A stretch of 64,000 bases of DNA. Source: Edolisoma coerulescens (lineage: Eukaryota > Chordata > Aves > Passeriformes > Campephagidae). This document shows positions 10,951 through 23,921 of this stretch, one piece after another (position 1 is the first letter of the stretch; each line of letters begins with the position of its first letter). The stretch is from positions 1,116,001 to 1,180,000 of the forward strand of contig VWZW01006867.1 of NCBI GenBank assembly GCA_013397115.1, read 5' to 3'. The notes under the pieces are model-generated. The model ran no database searches. It was not told the origin of the DNA and saw nothing but the letters and a program-made list of their open reading frames with translations. Both the position numbers and the translations under genes were made by a program.

Positions 10951-13900
10951 GATTAAATCCTACAAACAAATAAGAAATACAAGAAACTAAATGACCTGTC
11001 ATCTGAAGAGGAATGTTACTCATGTCCATCTCGATAGTGCACTAATGTCTTCTTTGAAAGTCAGTCAAATATCTACTCAGTGTACTTTTTCCAAATGAAA
11101 TTACTGGCTGTTTCTAACAGTCCTTTCACACTGGGTTGCAGAAAATGGACACAGAAATTCCTGCCTTTGGGAGTTAAATTTGGAAAAAAGCCCTAAATTC
11201 TAGGTAAGTTTAAAACAGGTGAAAGAGCATTACCATGACACAAGAATTCAGTGCCCAGTGCAGCATCACCAGTTGAGAAGCTGCCTTAGTAAAAGATGGT
11301 CCCATCCTTTTTGCTTTAATCAGGACGTTGTAGTGTGCTGCCTGGAAATGGTGATTGTTGCAAATTGCTGTGCCAAACTGGGAGCTGCAGTGTAGTCAAA
11401 AGGATTTAAAAAGCAAAGCCCAGGCTTATATGGTCTGTACAGCCATCACAGACTAGGGAGTGATAACGATTTTAATGTATTTACTTTTTTATAGAGTCCT
11501 AATACAAAACAAAAGTACATTTCAGAAAGGAGATCTTAAGGGAAATGTGGGCACAGGGAGCCTGTGGCTGTGAGCAGAGGTCATGCAGTTGCGCAGATGT
11601 CAAAAATTTGAATCTAAGGTAGCTTAAGTCCATTGGCAAGTCATGGATACACAGTATCAAACCCAGATGAGGATCCCAAATGAGGTTGGCATGTTCCTAT
11701 ACACAGCACCCTTGGATCTAGAGGGCAAAGATCAAACAAACTTAAATTCCACAGAAAGGTCTCTTGTGATGTGATATACAGGAAAAAAAGTGTACCTCAA
11801 TGTAATATTCAAGAGATAGCCCTTTATTTATTACAACATGGAACATTAAGACTGATTTCTCCATTCACTGGTGCATTTTCTTGCAAAATTTTTCAGAATT
11901 TAGGACTGTGGCCTGTGGAAGCATGAAAAGTAGTTGATAGGTTATTTCTGAGTTTAAAAAACCACAAGCAGTACTCTGGTTTTAGACTGTTAAGCACAAC
12001 CCAAGGCAAGCAAGCTGTATAACATAAAAGCTTTTTTTCTAAAGTGCATCTTTGAAGTCCAGGACTGACTGCAACAAATCAGTCATCAAATTCATGGGAT
12101 GAGTTTCTTGCATGATGTGACAACCTCATGTGGAGCCATGTTGGATTTTGGGAACAAAGAATCTAAAAAATTATTTTCTGTGCCACAAACTTGCTCTCTC
12201 AAATGGTCACCAGTGTCTGGGAGATTGTAGTGACCTCTTTGAGCCAAAAGTCCATGTTAGAAATTATCTAAAATACTTGCTGAGAAAAGAGGGAAGAAAG
12301 TGTCTTGACAATAAACTGAAATGTCTTTCTCAAAAGTCATTCTGGTTGTTACTCTTGTTTGTTGGGCTTTTCCTTCTCTGGATAAGCCAGATGTCATGTC
12401 ATCTATTAATTCCTGTAGAGTGCCTTAGCAGTACTCTTTCAACAGGTATTTCCTCATCCTGCTTGAAACATTTTGCTGGCGTCAAGAGGCTTTCTTTGTG
12501 GTGCTGGTCTGTCTTTTGAAAGGCCTGCCAAGAATGATAAATATGAAGGGAATCTAAGCTTGATTGTCCTTTATGCCCTAGTCTGTAGACCATGGACTTC
12601 CCAAAGTTCATCTGTCTGGGAAAATGCCATCAGGCACAGCAACTCCTGCTTCTGTGCCAGTCCACGTGCGTACCTGACAGCACAGGGGCCTCCAGCCTTG
12701 TTGGCTCTTCAGTTGGTACAGACAGCCAAAACCTCTTTGCTAAACTGTGGATCCAGAGAAGAGTTTCCTGCAGGAACTCTCACCTTTTCTAACATGACCT
12801 GCCAAACTTTTGACATGCCTCTTGGCATGCCTGCTTTCCTTAATCCAGCTTCAGATGCCACCTTTTCATTCTGCTCCAGGAGAGCTCCAGAGACTCATGC
12901 TGACCTCCAAGCTCTTGCTCACTGTCCCACCTCACACCCAGCTCCCACAAACAAGAAGCTCAGCTCTGTGTCCTCAGCCACTCCATCTCATCCTTGCAGC
13001 CCTGAAAGGCCTGCAGACAGCAGTGGCACCACTCCAGCAGTAGCAGTACAGGCAGGCTCTCGTGGTGAGAGAGGTGTCTGCCCTCAGCACCCGACATTGA
13101 GCTGTGGTTTGTGCCCACGGTGTGGGGGTCTCTCCCACAGTCTGTTAGCCTACACCTTGCAAGACTCTTGCCTACAGTCTATTTTACTGTGTTCTCCTCA
13201 CCTGCAAACGTTTGGGTTTCCAAAATGCCTGTGAAGAGAGGTGGCCCTTAGGACAAAAGACAGCAAATATTAAACAACTTTTCCATGAACAAACTGGTAA
13301 GATACACTGGTGAGATACCTGGCTGCACATCTTGATTTGCCTTTCTTAAGAACCTGATGTCCTGAGAGACTCTACCTCAAAAGTAGAATTCCATCAAATA
13401 GGGCCTAATTTGGAACACTGGAAATTAATCTTAAATTTTACCTGGTAGTCTTCAATTCCATTTTTTAGCAGTCTGTAACTCAGAAGACACTGGAATGTGG
13501 AATTCAGTTTGTTTCCTTCACATTTGCAAAGTGTTCAAGTTTTTCCTCCCGCCCCTAGCTCCTGCTGGCACAATGTTTTTATTGTGATATGAACAACCAA
13601 CGTGGGATAATAGCAGAAGACTGGTGAGGAGGATTATAAACACGCTGAAGTGACTTGCAGCTGGGGTGTAGAAAAACACATACATCATAGTAATTGTTGT
13701 TTAGCCTTTTTTGTTTGACAAGTAGAACATCTGTGTTTGGATAACATAAGCCTGTGAGAGACTTAGAGGCACCCTATCTCACATGCTTGAGATTCCTCCT
13801 CTGCTTCAGGAAAGATCAAAGCACAGTGGTAAAATACCTGTGTGAATCCCTGATAAACAGGCAAGGGCAGCAGATTTGGTGATCCTCTAGCATGGAGCAA

Positions 13901-16583
13901 GCCCCGTGGTGCCTGTGTCCCACTTGTGTGCCTCTGCCTGGGTGCTTGCTTTGGGTATCCCCCCGTCGGTGAGGTAAGGGAAGTGAACGTCATCTTTGTG
14001 GTTTTTTGGTTCTTCCTGTGTCCTGCCTGTGCTGACTCACACAACCAAGCAGGGGAATTAAGTGATTGTGGAAAGTAATACATAATCTGATGAGACAGAA
14101 TCTGCATAAATTGTGGCCTTGGTAAGATGAAAAAAAGAAAAATGTGAAGTTTTTGTGTGAGAATTACCCCAGTGGATGCCTATGGTAAGAGGGTAATGAC
14201 TTGCTGTACTACAGGCTAATTCAGACCAAGTTTTGTCTCCAGGCAGCACATTATTTGGTTGATGAAAATGAAAACTTAGTTCCCTAATGCAGGAAAGTAG
14301 GTACTTTATCCAAATTTATTATTCTGGAGATTCCCTTTGGATTATAGGGGCACAAAACATTTGACAGCACCACACAAATTAACCCGCACCTGGCAGACCC
14401 ACACGTTTCTCCTCTTTCTTCAGCAAAGACACCTAGTTCCAAGAGATTAATTCCATTATCCTGGTGTTTGAGTGGCATTAAGAGAAGACTGCAAAGGTGG
14501 ACACAGATTGGATGTGCACCAGGCTCACTTGGGGCACCATCAATATTTTCATCCCTTCAGAAGATCAGGTAAGTAAAAACAGCTCAATGGCACATAGAAA
14601 CTCAGACGGATCAGCTAAGGAGCATGGAGTTCAAGAAAGCATCTGTCTCAGTGGTTTCATTTAATTCTGCAAAGAAATCTAATATGACGTCATTGTTCTG
14701 CTGCAATTCTGAGTGCAACAAAGTACAAATGCCAGTTTTTCTGTACCTTTATGACTTGATGGATTCTCTGCTGCATCACAGAGGGAACACCGCGATAACA
14801 TTTTCACCATATATATGGAGGCTTTCTTCTGCGTGGGTTTTCTCAGTGTCTTACAAGAGATGAAGACTACAGTCCTTCCCATAGTGAGGTCACTGTTGTA
14901 GTCACTTCCCTTGAAATTTGAGTTTCCATGAAACTTAAAGAAACTTCATATTTTTGAAATTACCTAATTTCATGCAGATTTCACAGAGAGGCCATAACAG
15001 GGTGGAAAAGCCAGTAAGAGAACAGACTCAGATCCCATGCAGCATAATCACATTACATGAGACTAGTGTTCTGAGGAAACCTTGCTACCCAGCACACCCT
15101 TTTTCCTCAGCTACACAGTAGGCTCCTTGTGACCCAAGGAAATACATCCAAAGCACCACTTCTAATCCTGAGCACTGTTTTGTAGCAAGCCTGCTCGGAA
15201 TGGGGGCAGCTCTCTGTGGGCCATGCACTTTGCAGACCTGACAAAACAAATGTTCCTACTCCTAAGTGGTCTTTGTTCAACTCAATTGTTTTCTTCTCAC
15301 TGAGAACTGGAAAGCATTTAGTTTACTCAGAGATGGGTGCAAGAAAAGACCACAGCTGCCTGTGGGATTGGGAAGACTAGGCCAGGTTGTGGCAGCCAAG
15401 TCAAAGTCTGGAGCAGCACTAGCGACTAATTGAAACTAGCCAGACTAACCAAGAAAGTTAAATTTTGGCTGCATGATGATTTCTTAAGGGTTCCTTTAAG
15501 TCCTGAGAACCCCTTGATTGCTTTGCAGGAAACAAGCCACAGGTGAAATCTGATGGCAAGTTAAAGTTAATTTGCGGGGAGGAGCTTTGAAAAGCACAAT
15601 GAAAGAGGCAGTTGCAGCTGAAGTCATCTGTGATGCTGCATCTTGCTTTCCCATGGCTTATCAACACTGTTTGCTACAGGTACTTTTAAATACTTTTAAA
15701 TGTGTTGAGTTGTAACATTTATTGCTGTTTTATTGACTCTGACCCAGAACAGAAGTAATTCCCTCTGTTGGAAGTATCCTTGCCTTCATAATACTGTATC
15801 AGGAAAAATTTATTGTTCAGGGAGCTGTATCAAAGCTGAAGAAAACCTGTGTACAGAATGGAAAACAGCTATTTAAATCCTCTCAAAATGGTTGTAATCA
15901 AGTATTTCAATGTGGGTCAAATGTTCTGTTGCCTTAAACGGTATAGAAATTGTCCTATGGTTTTTTATTCTTTGATATGAATTGCATTTAATACAAAATT
16001 ATAACTTTCTGAGTGGTGTGAGCAGTGGAACCAGAGGATGCAAAACTTACAGGCCTCTTCAAGAGGAAGAAATTGGACAGTAGAAGGAGCTGTGTAAAAG
16101 ACTTCTGGTGAACAGGATGTGACTTTAAAGCCTTTGTTTTTCATTCTTGTTCTTAAGCTGCCTGCTGTAAGGACTGCTACTACCCATTAGCTTCTGTGCC
16201 CTTGATTGAACCAGCAGCTAGATTAAGGGTGTCCTGACTGGCAGATGTATGGAGGCTGCAGCTTAAAACTGGGCAGCAGTGCGTGTCGTGTTTGCCAATT
16301 ACCACTCTCTGCAAGGCTCTAAAGCCAGGACTGTGAATCTCCTTCTGGGTTGCTGCAGTTTTGTGTTTAGCGAATTAAGGTAATCTGTGCTGATGGATCC
16401 TTGGGGCTGTGAAGCAACCTTCTTAATTCAGTAGGTGCTTGGTGACCCTTTCTAGGAAAGTGGTGGGGTGTCTAGGCTCTTCCCTTGGTGTTGGAAAAAG
16501 CACTCCTGATCCTCCTATATATACTTTAGTCATCTTTTGCCATCTGTTAAGGCCTTGTACCTGCTCAGGCTGTTACCTCATCA

Positions 16584-16608
16584 GGGTGTCTGCCAGTCAC
16601 AGACACCC
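16584..16608. repeat. Short perfect inverted repeat
   Basis: GGGTGTCTG (16584-16592) and CAGACACCC (16600-16608) form 9-bp perfect arms around a 7-nt spacer. No terminator or RNA-gene context was seen; it may be chance. Confidence 0.5.
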
Positions 16609-18129
16609 CCGAGGAAGGTGTGCAGGTAGGGGACACAGGAGCGATCACTGATGGGGCTTGGAGGCCATCAGTCCCCTCTGTGCAGAGTGCCTAGGGAAGG
16701 AAACTGAGACAAATATGAGTAAGTGCTGGTCTACTCTGAGCAGACTATCTGGTATTAAATATTTACAACTGTGCTGATTTGCCAGACACTTAATGGTTCG
16801 ATACAGAGCTATTGAACCGTCACTGGGGTCTCTGGATGAAGCTGCCACTTGGTCCAGCACTCCTGTGTTGTAACCCTGGTGCTCCTGGATGGCCTTGGCA
16901 GTTCCATCTTATTTCCAGAAACTTGGAGGATGCAGGAAAACGTCTCCTGACAGGCTCCATCAGATGCCCTGGTGCTGTTCAGGGCAGTTGATCCCGTACC
17001 AGCCCAAGGAGCCAGTCATTACTTAGGCACCGACAGCTGTTTTGCTGCTTTGGGCAGGCACGAGCAGAAAGGAACCTTTGCTGTGTAGCTGTCAAGAACC
17101 GGGAGCGAGGCAGTTGAGAACTAAAGACCGGGGTTAAGAGTAATACTTATTTTGTCAAAATTTATGGTTCAAAACAGTGTTAGCAGGCAAAATACCAGTT
17201 GGAGTAGTCTGTGTTGTTGGGTGCTGTTGTGGTAATTTATGAGAAGTACTAAATAAAGGCATGCAACTTTAAAAAGGGCTGGTACAGCGCTGGGGACAAG
17301 GGATGGGGTGAACAGGAGTCACTGGAAACTCTTTAAGGCCCATCAGCAGTGAAATCCAACCTCCCTCGGAGTAGCCGTTGGATGTGGTGGTGTCCAGTTT
17401 CACCAAACAAGCCTGGAAAAACTGGGAATTTAATCTTGGTGTCTGTTAAGCATGATGGCAAGCTACCTAATGGAGAGAAGGCCTTGCCAAGCTCCCCTCT
17501 TCTGGTAGCTGGGAGTGGTGCCCAGCATAGCTTGGGTCAGGGAAGCTGGTTGTCATTCTCATGAAAGTTTCTTTTCAGCTCTTTAAAAATGAGTATAATC
17601 ACTCTAAATGCGAGCCATTCTGGAAATATTCTTTGTCTTCTAACAAAACTAGAAAATGGTAGTTGTTGGAAGTTAATGCATGTAGTGTAAATATTTCCTG
17701 GAACTCAGTCCCAGCTAAAACATTTTTTTTTAGGATGCTTGACGGGGTATGGCAGGAAGAGTACGGCTTTGCTTCCTGCTCTTTGTGCTTGGAAGGCCAC
17801 TAAAGGAATTCAGTTCATTAGTACTCGAAGAACTAAAACAACATGCATTCAGTTCTCTTAGTTTGAACCTGGAAAAACAAACCAAAACACTACAAAATAA
17901 AAAGATAAACCTATGACGGTGCTTGACATGACTGGAGAGGATTGCCTGTCCATACACTTTTGCTTTGAAGTATTTATTTTTGTCACAGATGGAAATGTTT
18001 GAAAAGTTCTAAGGTAAGCATTCAAGAAATAAAATAACAAGAATAAGCATTCAAGAATAAAATAATCCTGACATTATAGAGACAAATGAATATAGAAGGG
18101 GCTGGAGAAGATAACATGATATTAATGGC

Positions 18130-18446
18130 ACAATTTGTTTGAAAGGGTGTTCGTAGTGAACTAGGGGTTGGTCTCTTCTCCCATGTGAAAAGTGACAAGA
18201 AGAGAGGAAAAATGGCACCAGGGAAGGTTTAAATTGGATATTAGGCAAAATTTCTTCACTAAAAGGGTTATCAAGCATTGAAACAGGCTGTCCAGGAAAG
18301 TGGTGCTGTCACCATCCCTGGAAGTGTTCAAAAAATACATAGATGTGTCATTTACAGACATGGTTTAGCAGTGAACATGGGAATGCTGGGTCAGAAGTTG
18401 GACTCGATCTTAGAGGCCTTTTCCAACCTCAATGATTCTATGATTT
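18130..18446 (+). mobile_element. CR1 LINE, 3'-end fragment
   Basis: Typical 5'-truncated CR1 3' UTR. The order is GGTTGGTCTCTTCTCCC near the start, then a TTAGGCAAAATTTCTTCACT block, AACAGGCTGTCCAGGAAAGT, CATCCCTGGAAGTGTTC and TTGGACTCGATCTTAGAGG. The family's end TTCCAACCTCAATGATTCTA followed by TGATT closes it. CR1 is the dominant LINE of birds and reptiles, retrotransposes by target-primed insertion and ends in an ATTCTATG-type repeat instead of poly-A. No ORF remains. Confidence 0.93.
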
Positions 18447-21400
18447 GTTTTGATTGCTGCTTTTTCCTTAAACCTAATTTCTGACAGCAAACTCTCACAG
18501 ACACAATATTTCTGTGAATATTCAGAAGTAAAACCACTGATGGAGCCAAAGTCACGGGCAAGTTTGATTCTTTCATACCCTCAACAAATATGAAAGACAC
18601 TGTCATTTTTTACCTTTTTAATGTAAACTTGTGAAAGTGCAAATGTACATTTACACTGCTGTCAGCCTAGTCATGTATCCAAGAGTCTTCAATGAGGTTT
18701 TGCTGTCTTCATCAGCAGCCGTGCATCTGCAGCATTGATTTATTAGCTGTGTCCAGCCTTGCTAGCCATACCGCTGAGAATGGCATGCTGTCTTTATTAG
18801 AGGACACCTTCCTTTGGCTCCACACTCACATGCCTTTCCTGTTCTGCAGAAGACCTCGTTACCCAAGTGATGAATAGAACTACTTTGTAACAAAAGTCAT
18901 GACATGACATGATTATTTACTAACAGACTGAAATTAAGAAATTCCATTATTAAAAATTCATAAGTGTTTCACTTATGACAGTTTTTGAGAGAGGAGTCAG
19001 TGAATAATTTATTTGCCATAAGCATTCAGCTCATCCTTATCTGATGTTTTTGTGCAACGTTCCTTCTTGAAAATGTGTAAAAAAACCCCCTGACAAAAAC
19101 CAATAACAACAACAAAAAACCTCATGCCCCAAAAAATTATTCTCCTAGCCAGAATAAGACTGCCCACTCACTTTCTCATGTTGATAAAACCTACATTGGT
19201 AAGAGTTTTCACTACTGGCGCATATATAGCTGATGCCAGAGGAGTTTGTACTAGCGACAGTAGTTGTGTGTCTGTATTTGGAGGCTTTGCTGGCATAAGG
19301 ACCCAAGTAAAATCCTTGTAAGCATGGATTAAGCGAAGAGTTTTATTTTGGGAGCAGTTCTTTGTTGACCACTGTGATATTACTGAACTACCATAAAGAT
19401 ATTCTGACTTGATGTCAGGGTTTGTTTGGGGGTTTTTTTAAAGTTTTTTCCACTTCAGTTGGCGATCTAAATTTCTAGTCAAGATACTCGTTACAGGTCA
19501 GCATCTCTCTGAAGTGAAATGTCTGCACTGAAATGCTTATTCTGCCTTTCCTAGACCAAGGGTTACTTCTTAAGGCCAAGCAATGACTATTCTGTTTCAA
19601 AAACCACATTTTATCACTGGCAAGTGCAAACTGGTGAGTCATGAGTTAGTTTCAAGTTCAGCAAAGATCAGGTGCCAGATGCTCAATCTGTGCACAAGCA
19701 TGAATCGATTTTATCCAAGATGTTAATTTCTGAGCTCCCATAGTGGTTGCAAAGAGCTGTGTCATCTTTTCTTCCTTTGGCTAAAATGAGAGAGACAGGA
19801 TGTTCTATAATATGAAACCACTGTGTCATTATTGGAGATGTGTGCTGAATACTTTCAGTGGGTATTCAGAAGAACTATTTTGTATAAATTACCCGTGTTG
19901 TTTTCCATTAAACAAGAATCTGCCATGTGTGCAAGATATGTATTCATGTTGGTCTGCAGAGCAATGGACCCATGTCAGTGAGGGACGCTGGCAGCTCTCA
20001 CAGGGAAGGCAAGCACAGAGATTGCCCTCTAAGTTGGTGAAGCCTCCTTAATGAGGGGGCCTGTGTTGTTCCCTAGTTTCCTACTAAATATAAACAAGGG
20101 CTAGTGTATACGTAATTAATCTCATTGTGGTTCCTTAGTATTTTCATAGTAGAAAACTGAAATACAATTACCCTTCACATCAAGGTGAGTTCATAATTTG
20201 TAAGACTTTGTATGTGTACTAGCAGATATAAGATTTAAGCAAAAAGAAAGAGAACCTTGTGGCTATAAAATACAATGCCAATATTACAGTGATTTCTGGA
20301 TGCACATGAAATATCATAGTATGAGATTTTCAAAGAAACAGACATCTGATTTCATACAATTTGGAAACAATGAACAAAATTTACTTTTATATAACTTTAG
20401 GGCATAGGAACAGAAAAGGACACAGAGAAGACATCTAATCCATTCTCTGCTCCAACCAGGAGCCTTCATCACTCTGGACAGATGTTTGTCTACCTTCTCA
20501 ATGTGTCCAGAGACGGTGCTGCCACTGTTTCACCACCCTTTCAGACTGCACTTCACTTTTAGAAATTTCTTTTCTGATTTAATCTTTCTTCAGATTAAAA
20601 TCACTAGTACCAGTCCAGATCTGTGCAGGCATGAAGGGTCTTTATTTTACTTTATTTGCAGTTACCTTTTATGTAATTGAAAACTTAATGTCTCTCCTCA
20701 GTCTTTTTGTTTATGGTCTTAACTCCAACATCTTCCTTTTAGATGGCGTGCTGTAAACCTTTACCTTTCAGATTACTGCAGCTAAGAAAATGAAAGATCC
20801 TCCCATTTCATTTGTGGTTGCTCTATTGCCAGGCATGAATTCCTCTCAGGTCATGAGCTCTCTGCTTTGATGCACAAGGTGTTTGCCCAGAGGACCTGAT
20901 AGCTGCTCCACAACCAGTAGCACTAACATCAGTGACACGGTGGCTGCTGAGATGTGTGTCACCACAGCCTGACAGGATCAGAGGCATCTTCTAGGCAATG
21001 GAGATTTAATTTCAGTATGTTTGCATGAGAAACGCCGTCTTTTTTTTTAGTGGGCCTTCTCTTTGGGGTGGAGATTTAAGAGTAGAGATGCTGGTTATGT
21101 TGAAACCCGCTAGGGACCATTAACATACAAGACTAGACAAAACTGTGTTGGAATGAGATAAGGGATACTAATTCCAGATGGAACAAAAAGCAGTTTACTA
21201 CAAGGAATAATTTAAGTCAAGGCAATGTTTCTGTTAAGTTGGATTGAGCAAGTATCTGGTTTTAATTGTCTATAGCGATGCTGACAATCAGAAACTATTT
21301 GTCTAAAGCAGGATGTGAGAATTTTCCAATAAATACTGTGTGAAACACAATCGCTCTCTATAGTCTTGCAGAGAATAGCAATTCTCAACTCTTTATAGAA

Positions 21401-23522
21401 GTATATCAGTCTTGGTCGCAAGAAATAAGTCAAAATTTTTCTTAAAACTAAGAAAAACTGCTGCTAAGTAGTTAATTAAGGTAACTGGAGAGCAGGTTAG
21501 AATAATGAGTCTGGAAGCTGAGTATCAGACTCTACCCAGGCTAAGGGTAAACAAGAGATTGTGCTGAAGAGCAGCATAACTCATTTCAGAACACAGCAGA
21601 TCTCTCAAGATCTCTTAAGGCAAAATATACTCAACTCGATATGACAATGTCTGAGTTTTCAAGTGTATCCGTACAATTCCGCTGAAGTTAGTGGAATATG
21701 CAAACACCAGAGGCAGAAGTGGTTTATCTTTGAACCTCAAACCTTTGCACCTTTCTAATTAGTTATGTTGTTTGGGGCTCTTGTATTTTTCCAGCTTTCT
21801 TTGCAAACAACTGCATGTACCAAATATTAAGGAGGTAAAGAAAATGCGAGGAGGCAGTAGAATATGGTACTTTCAAATGCATCAGCAAGTATTGGGAACT
21901 GTTCCCAGATATGGTCTGAAAAGAAAAATGATTGATTGAATTTAGAGTTTTCCAAAACATCTGCTGCTTCAGTTTGATGACCAAAATGGAACATTAGAAA
22001 AAGAATGATCTCAAAATTGTAGTTCAAGAAAATAGCCCCTTTTCTAAATAAAAAAAGGCATATCCTTTTCTTGTTGTAAGAGAAATGTATGAGTGGGAAC
22101 ATCAGTTTTGATGTGGACTATTTGGTTACTGTGATTGTGTCAGTGTTGACATAACACAAAATTTAACCACCTTGCAGCTCTAAAGTGGCTTTTATTTTGC
22201 TGTATAGTGATGATTTTTTTCTTCCATTATTGTGTTGTTGTTTTTGTTGGTTTTTTTTAAGGAATGTGCTTAGTTCATAAAGCAGGACTGGCTGTTGTTG
22301 ACACCTCCTGACAGTTGTTGAAATCACCAAGTGCAAGTCAGGACAGCTTTTGGGGTTGTAAACTACACCAAGACTGCACAAGCTGCTACGACAGTTTCTT
22401 CCTTGCAGGTGTCAGCTATTCCACAACACTGCATTTGTCTGTGGCGTGCCAACATAACTTTTGAGGCTGTCAGGATCTGTAGTAACTACCTTCTGTAACA
22501 AGAGCATCTATCAACATAGTGAAAATGCTATCCTGTAAGAAAGAATTAAAGATAACATGCATCATTGTCTGAAAGTATGCAAATGCAAACCCTCTGAACC
22601 ACTGCCACCAACACACTTGAATTAGCCTCACCTTGCCCTAGTGATGAAGGGGAAGGGATTATAAATGCCATTTTGAAATACAGACGAGATTTTTTTTTTT
22701 GGTGCTCTTGATTTTATTAATTTTTCCCCAACTCGTTTACATACTGCACCAATTAAGTCACACGATTTATTATTTTAGACTTGGAAAAGAAGTCAAGCGA
22801 GTAGTCTGGAATGTTGGGACCTTGCAGACCTTGGCAAGCAGCTTGCAGCAATAGTGTGAATGTGCTCTTATATGGAGTCTTCCTCACCCAGAATAATCAG
22901 GTCTTCTCTGGTTGTCCTCATTGTTCAACCATGAAAAAAGACAGCCTTTATTCGCAGTGCACATTTGAACCTTTGGGGACAGTTACTGGAAATATTGTAG
23001 AGGTTATATATTTACTTGCTTTCCTGAGAGCTGTTGTGATCATTCCAGAGCACTGCAGAATGATGTGATGTTAACACACACAGACTGAGCGACTCAGATT
23101 GTCAAAAACTCATTTGAAAATATATACATAAAATAGAAAAAAAACCAAACTGAAATAAGTATGTGCTAAAAGCCCTTTTTGTGACTGCTGAATCTATAGC
23201 ATTATTGACATTTCCTTGTAGTTGAGGGATTACAGAGCAAGAACTTCCCAGCTTTCCTTGAGTTTAAACCTTGCAAGACATGTTTGTTAACTAGAATCCC
23301 CGTGTTACCAGTCTGGATTGGATTTGGTGTTATACCGTGTGTACGCTTGCCACAAATGGAAGGTAGACAATCCTAGGATGAGGTGAAGAGACTCATTCCC
23401 TGTTACTTCAAGTTTTTTCCTTCATAAACATGCCTCATTTGGAATTTTTTCACAAATTTTAAAGGCCATAGCAGTTCTACCTTTGTGCTTCATGCTTCAG
23501 CTAAGGTGCTTCCGTAGGAAGT
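18447..23522. other. Intergenic DNA between CR1 and SMIM28 exon 2
   Basis: About 5 kb with no recognisable gene. It contains one older CR1-like fragment (20405-20660), an A/C-rich stretch near 19080-19120 and poly-T near 22690-22700. The 3' UTR of the minus-strand SMIM28 may extend into its right end. Confidence 0.6.
20405..20660 (-). mobile_element. Old CR1-type LINE fragment
   Basis: Diverged but recognisable in the reverse orientation of CR1: CATCTAATCCATTCTCTGCTC, then GTCCAGAGACGGTGCTGCCAC and TTTTAGAAATTTCTTTTCTGATTTAATCT. This is the order of blocks found in reverse-complemented CR1 3' regions. It is more decayed than the copy at 18130. Confidence 0.65.
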
Positions 23523-23527
23523 TTATT
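23522..23527 (-). terminator. SMIM28: Poly(A) signal overlapping the SMIM28 stop codon
   Basis: On the minus strand the last Lys codon and stop read AAATAA followed by AC, so a canonical AATAAA hexamer spans the stop. Another minus-strand AATAAA occurs further downstream near 22949. Use of either is not shown by sequence alone. Confidence 0.35.
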
Positions 23528-23921
23528 TGGTGCTGCTGGTCTGCAGCGTGCTCTCTTCGTAAGGAGGCACTGGGTCTGGAGAGAGCTCAATGTGAGCCTC
23601 TTCCATGGAAGTCTTCATGGTGGCCTCCTCATACGACGGAGGCAAACACAGAGAGAGGAATGTGGCATCAGGGAGCAGAGTGGAGTAGTGGAAACTCTGT
23701 TCACTGCTCCAGGGCAGCGCAGAAAGGAAATTGGACATATCGTGCTCAGGCAGGGCCTCAGGAAGGTCGATGCTGAAGATCTGCCCCTGCTGAGTGGGGC
23801 GCTGGCAACGGCGGTACAGGAAGAGCAGCAGGAATGCCAGGAAGAGCATCATGGTGGCAGGCAATATGATACACAGAAATGGTTCTATGTCGTCTTTGGT
23901 TGAACTTGTCTGTTGTCTGCT
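23523..23921 (-). CDS. SMIM28: SMIM28-like small membrane protein, exon 2 (TM domain and tail)
   Basis: Minus-strand exon entered at acceptor TTTGGTTACAG (exon base 23921) in phase 0 and closed by TAA at 23525-23523. It encodes residues 38-169. A single hydrophobic segment, FLCIILPATMMLFLAFLLLFL (about residues 52-72), is followed at once by YRRC and RP, so the positive-inside rule puts the C-terminal tail in the cytoplasm. The tail carries LPPSYEEAT (131-138), a true PPxY motif of the kind bound by NEDD4-type WW domains, and a second related VPPYEES (155-161) that lacks the spacer residue. No function is established for the SMIM28 family as far as I know. The name rests on my memory of the human protein (DDIEPFLCI…, GQ-FSIDLPE, CLPPSYEEAT). 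Confidence 0.82.
   Translation of the reverse strand, partial: SRQQTSSTKDDIEPFLCIILPATMMLFLAFLLLFLYRRCQRPTQQGQIFSIDLPEALPEHDMSNFLSALPWSSEQSFHYSTLLPDATFLSLCLPPSYEEATMKTSMEEAHIELSPDPVPPYEESTLQTSSTK

Larger units (their letters stand above)
7141..18129. other. Intergenic DNA downstream of NHSL1
   Basis: About 11 kb with no gene that I can support. It contains a 53-bp tandem duplication (8247-8349), A/C-rich low-complexity tracts (about 9449-9475 and 10880-10950), a 9-bp-arm hairpin (16584-16608) and a short 29-bp-spaced duplication (18015-18065). A frame open from 12473 to 13234 has its first ATG only at 12794 and resembles no family that I know. The remainder is unannotated single-copy sequence. 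Confidence 0.7.

Noticed and set aside
23483..23903. Plus-strand frames overlapping SMIM28 exon 2.
   Set aside because: Antisense shadows; the minus strand carries the TM segment, splice acceptor and family motifs.
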